Shown here piece by piece: positions 62,607-64,000 of a DNA stretch of 64,000 bases. Positions within the stretch are counted from its first letter, which is position 1; every line of letters starts with the position of its first letter. The notes under the pieces are model-generated. The model ran no database searches, had not been told where the DNA came from, and worked only from the letters and a program-made list of their open reading frames with translations. A program made the position numbers and the translations under genes. The stretch lies in contig JARWKL010000012.1 of the NCBI GenBank assembly GCA_029961685.1, positions 18,151,227 through 18,215,226 on the forward strand, read 5' to 3'. The DNA is from Aristolochia californica (taxonomy: Eukaryota; Streptophyta; Magnoliopsida; Piperales; Aristolochiaceae).

Positions 62607-63211
62607 AGGAAAAGCTTCAAAAGACCCTTGACATCTTGCACATTCAAGCTCAATCCTGGTTGCTGATTTCCAAAACACAGGAAGACAAAGATGAGTTGTT
62701 CCGCTTAAAATACGAAATTGCATCCCCATTTGTGAGTATGGCATGCTAGACCACTGGCCTCACCATGAACGGCCAATGGATTATTGCCCAAGGCATTCCA
62801 TCAGAGCTCCAATGCCGACATACTCTGGAAAGCTTGGCCAACATCTATGGGGAGCTCGCTTGGACAATAGAAAAAGCTACTGAACTGCTTTTGACCAAAT
62901 TTCTCATTAAGCCAAAGACTCCGGTGAGTGGCTCGCAACTCATTGAACTTCGTTCCGGAGACTTTTCTGCATGGATTACTCTGGAGTTCAGGGAGATGAC
63001 CTATCTCCCCTCCATGAACCATGACATGAAAGCTTACGAGTTGAGCAGAAACAATCACTCGGCAACGCCGAGTACTAAGTCGAACCTGTTCCGAGTTCGT
63101 CCCGAGCTCTACTCAATGATAACCGAGTGGAATACCACGTCAACCAGCCAAAAACCCATACAAAGATCCACTCAACAAGATAAATCCTCCCTTGAAGCTC
63201 CAAATATCTAG
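62472..63211 (+). pseudogene. LINE-D ORF1 core, unit 2
   Basis: Here the frame is open upstream of the core (K-S-A-N-Q-I-E-K-W-I-K-E-K-L), because one extra A at ~62600 removes the TGA of unit 1. But a TAG at 62747-62749 replaces the Trp of unit 1 (M-A-C-W/stop-T-T-G-L). The core then runs to TAG 63209-63211, again where a CAG-type codon is expected. Confidence 0.65.
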
Positions 63212-64000
63212 AAAATCAAATCCGTACAAAGATCCGCTCAGAGAGAAAATCTCTCCCTCGAAACTCCAAACATCCAAAAAATCCCCACTCCTCCACCACG
63301 TCCTAAACCTACACTTCCAAAAAACCAAAAACCTGACCTGACTGTCACATCGCCACCCGTCACATCGCCGCCCATCACATTACCGGTCATCACATCGCCG
63401 CCCATCACATTACCGATCATCACATCGCCGTCCATCACAACCCCTTTACGACTCGTCACTTCACCATCCATCACATCGCCTCTCGATAACCCCCCAACCC
63501 ATCTTCCATGTCAGAATTTCGAAATCCAACACACTTACAATCCAAACTCCAGGTTACACAGCACCTCACCATCATTACTTTCTTTTGAAATTCTCACGCC
63601 CCCGCCGCACCCTACACCCCTACCTCTGGAAATCCAAACCTTTCAAACAACCATCACATCTCTGGCCAACATAATCCCATCGCCGCACCCGGATACACCT
63701 TCCGAGACGTCATCTTTCTCACTTTGTCCATCCATCTCCTTGCTCCCGCCATCTTGTCAGAATCCTGAAACCCCAAATGTCCCATCCCCCCTTCCCGACA
63801 TCAAAAACCTTTCCCCGTCTCCGTACGGAATGCAAACCGACACGCAGGATCCCCGACTGACCTATCTGTACCGACCCATCATCATACATCCTACTCCGAT
63901 AGCTCCTCCCAGTATCTCTCCAACCAACTCAAATTCAAAATCTCTGTCCCAGGCCCACGACCCGAAACTTACTCCTGCACCCTACCGCCTTCCCAACTTC
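63212..64000 (+). pseudogene. LINE-D proline-rich ORF1 tail, open to the window edge
   Basis: In frame after the TAG at 63209-63211, the sequence is open for 263 codons to 64000 without a stop: P-T-P-P-P-R-P-K-P, then V-T-S-P-P repeats, and a Pro/Ser/Thr-rich, low-complexity tail containing S-L-C-P-S-I-S-L-L-P-P and M-Q-T-D-T-Q-D-P-R. It has no ATG near its start, so it is the continuation of the ORF1 frame rather than a separate gene. Probably a disordered linker before the ORF1 zinc knuckle. Confidence 0.65.
63341..63440 (+). repeat. Minisatellite, second copy
   Basis: Unit 2 counterpart of 62331-62445, with one fewer terminal variant and a changed 3' junction (ATCACAACCCCTTTACGACTCG). Confidence 0.85.

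Larger units (their letters stand above)
61463..63460 (+). repeat. ~1.01-kb tandem duplication in LINE-D
   Basis: Unit 1 61463-62455 and unit 2 62472-63460 are ~98% identical by eye. TCCTTGCATC is at 61491 and 62500 (offset 1009 bp); TCCTAAACCT is at 62290 and 63301 (offset 1011 bp). Both hold the same ORF1 core. Confidence 0.95.
60609..64000 (+). mobile_element. LINE-D: 5' region and ORF1 of a plus-strand LINE (runs off window)
   Basis: A GC-rich leader (60609-60858) and a series of plus-strand Pro/Ser/Thr-rich ORFs with a DUF4283-like core, typical of plant L1 ORF1. Endonuclease/RT would lie beyond 64000. It is head-to-head with LINE-C. Contains a ~1.01-kb tandem duplication. The LINE assignment rests on ORF1-like architecture and is less certain than for LINE-B. 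Confidence 0.6.

Noticed and set aside
62331..63440. CRISPR-like direct repeats
   Set aside because: Contiguous degenerate tandem repeats without unique spacers, in a plant LINE. No CRISPR array or cas genes occur anywhere in the window.
1..64000. A novel defence, biosynthetic or regulatory gene system
   Set aside because: All recognisable coding tracts are retroelement proteins or broken host-gene fragments. I found no intact gene cluster. The unusual content is structural (nesting, palindrome, split element).

Overview
This is a transposon-dominated stretch of a nuclear plant (angiosperm) genome. The evidence is Ty1/copia elements primed by initiator tRNA-Met (PBS TGGTATCAnAGC), plant L1-type LINEs with zf-RVT and RNase H domains, hAT-like elements with TAGGGGTGGC ends, a plant RAD16-like SNF2/RING gene relic with GT-AG introns, and a plant-type CCCH zinc-finger gene fragment. 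I could not identify the species. No intact host gene, RNA gene or CRISPR array was found, and every protein-coding tract I recognise is broken.

Layout. (1) 1-6.75 kb: a decayed plus-strand copia element (Copia-1); its RT is split by a 2.36-kb hAT-like element (hAT-1) with an exact 8-bp TSD. (2) 6.75-15.4 kb: quiet AT-rich DNA, a gypsy-derived non-autonomous LTR element at 9.16-11.34 kb (TSD CTGGA), and a scrambled minus-strand copia (Copia-4) carrying a plus-strand LINE RT piece. (3) 15.44-27.86 kb: a three-level nest. Copia-2 (TSD GTTAT) contains hAT-2 (TSD GTTACCTT), which contains Copia-3. A solo LTR of the Copia-3 family follows at 28.1 kb. (4) 29.9-31.2 kb: a RAD16-like pseudogene. (5) 32.7-35.3 kb: a non-autonomous LTR element. 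(6) 35.8-42.6 kb: LINE debris, a nearly complete minus-strand LINE (LINE-B) with a 148-bp TRIM/SMART-like insertion, and a second, 5'-truncated LINE (LINE-E). (7) 42.6-55.5 kb: five to six copies of an intron-containing CCCH zinc-finger gene fragment in a large inverted-repeat arrangement centred near 51.84 kb. Two opposite halves of one copia family (Copia-5) are embedded in it, both abutting the same 5-bp target GTGTT. (8) 57.2-64 kb: a truncated copia (Copia-6), a truncated LINE (LINE-C), and the 5' part of another LINE (LINE-D) whose ORF1 region carries a ~1-kb tandem duplication and runs off the window.

The sequences are not a pathway; they are a layered record of insertions. Target-site duplications and empty sites in paralogous arms allow several insertions to be ordered in time. 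The most informative structures are the nest at 15-28 kb, the CCCH-gene palindrome with the split Copia-5, the TRIM-like remnant inside LINE-B, and the tandemly duplicated LINE ORF1.
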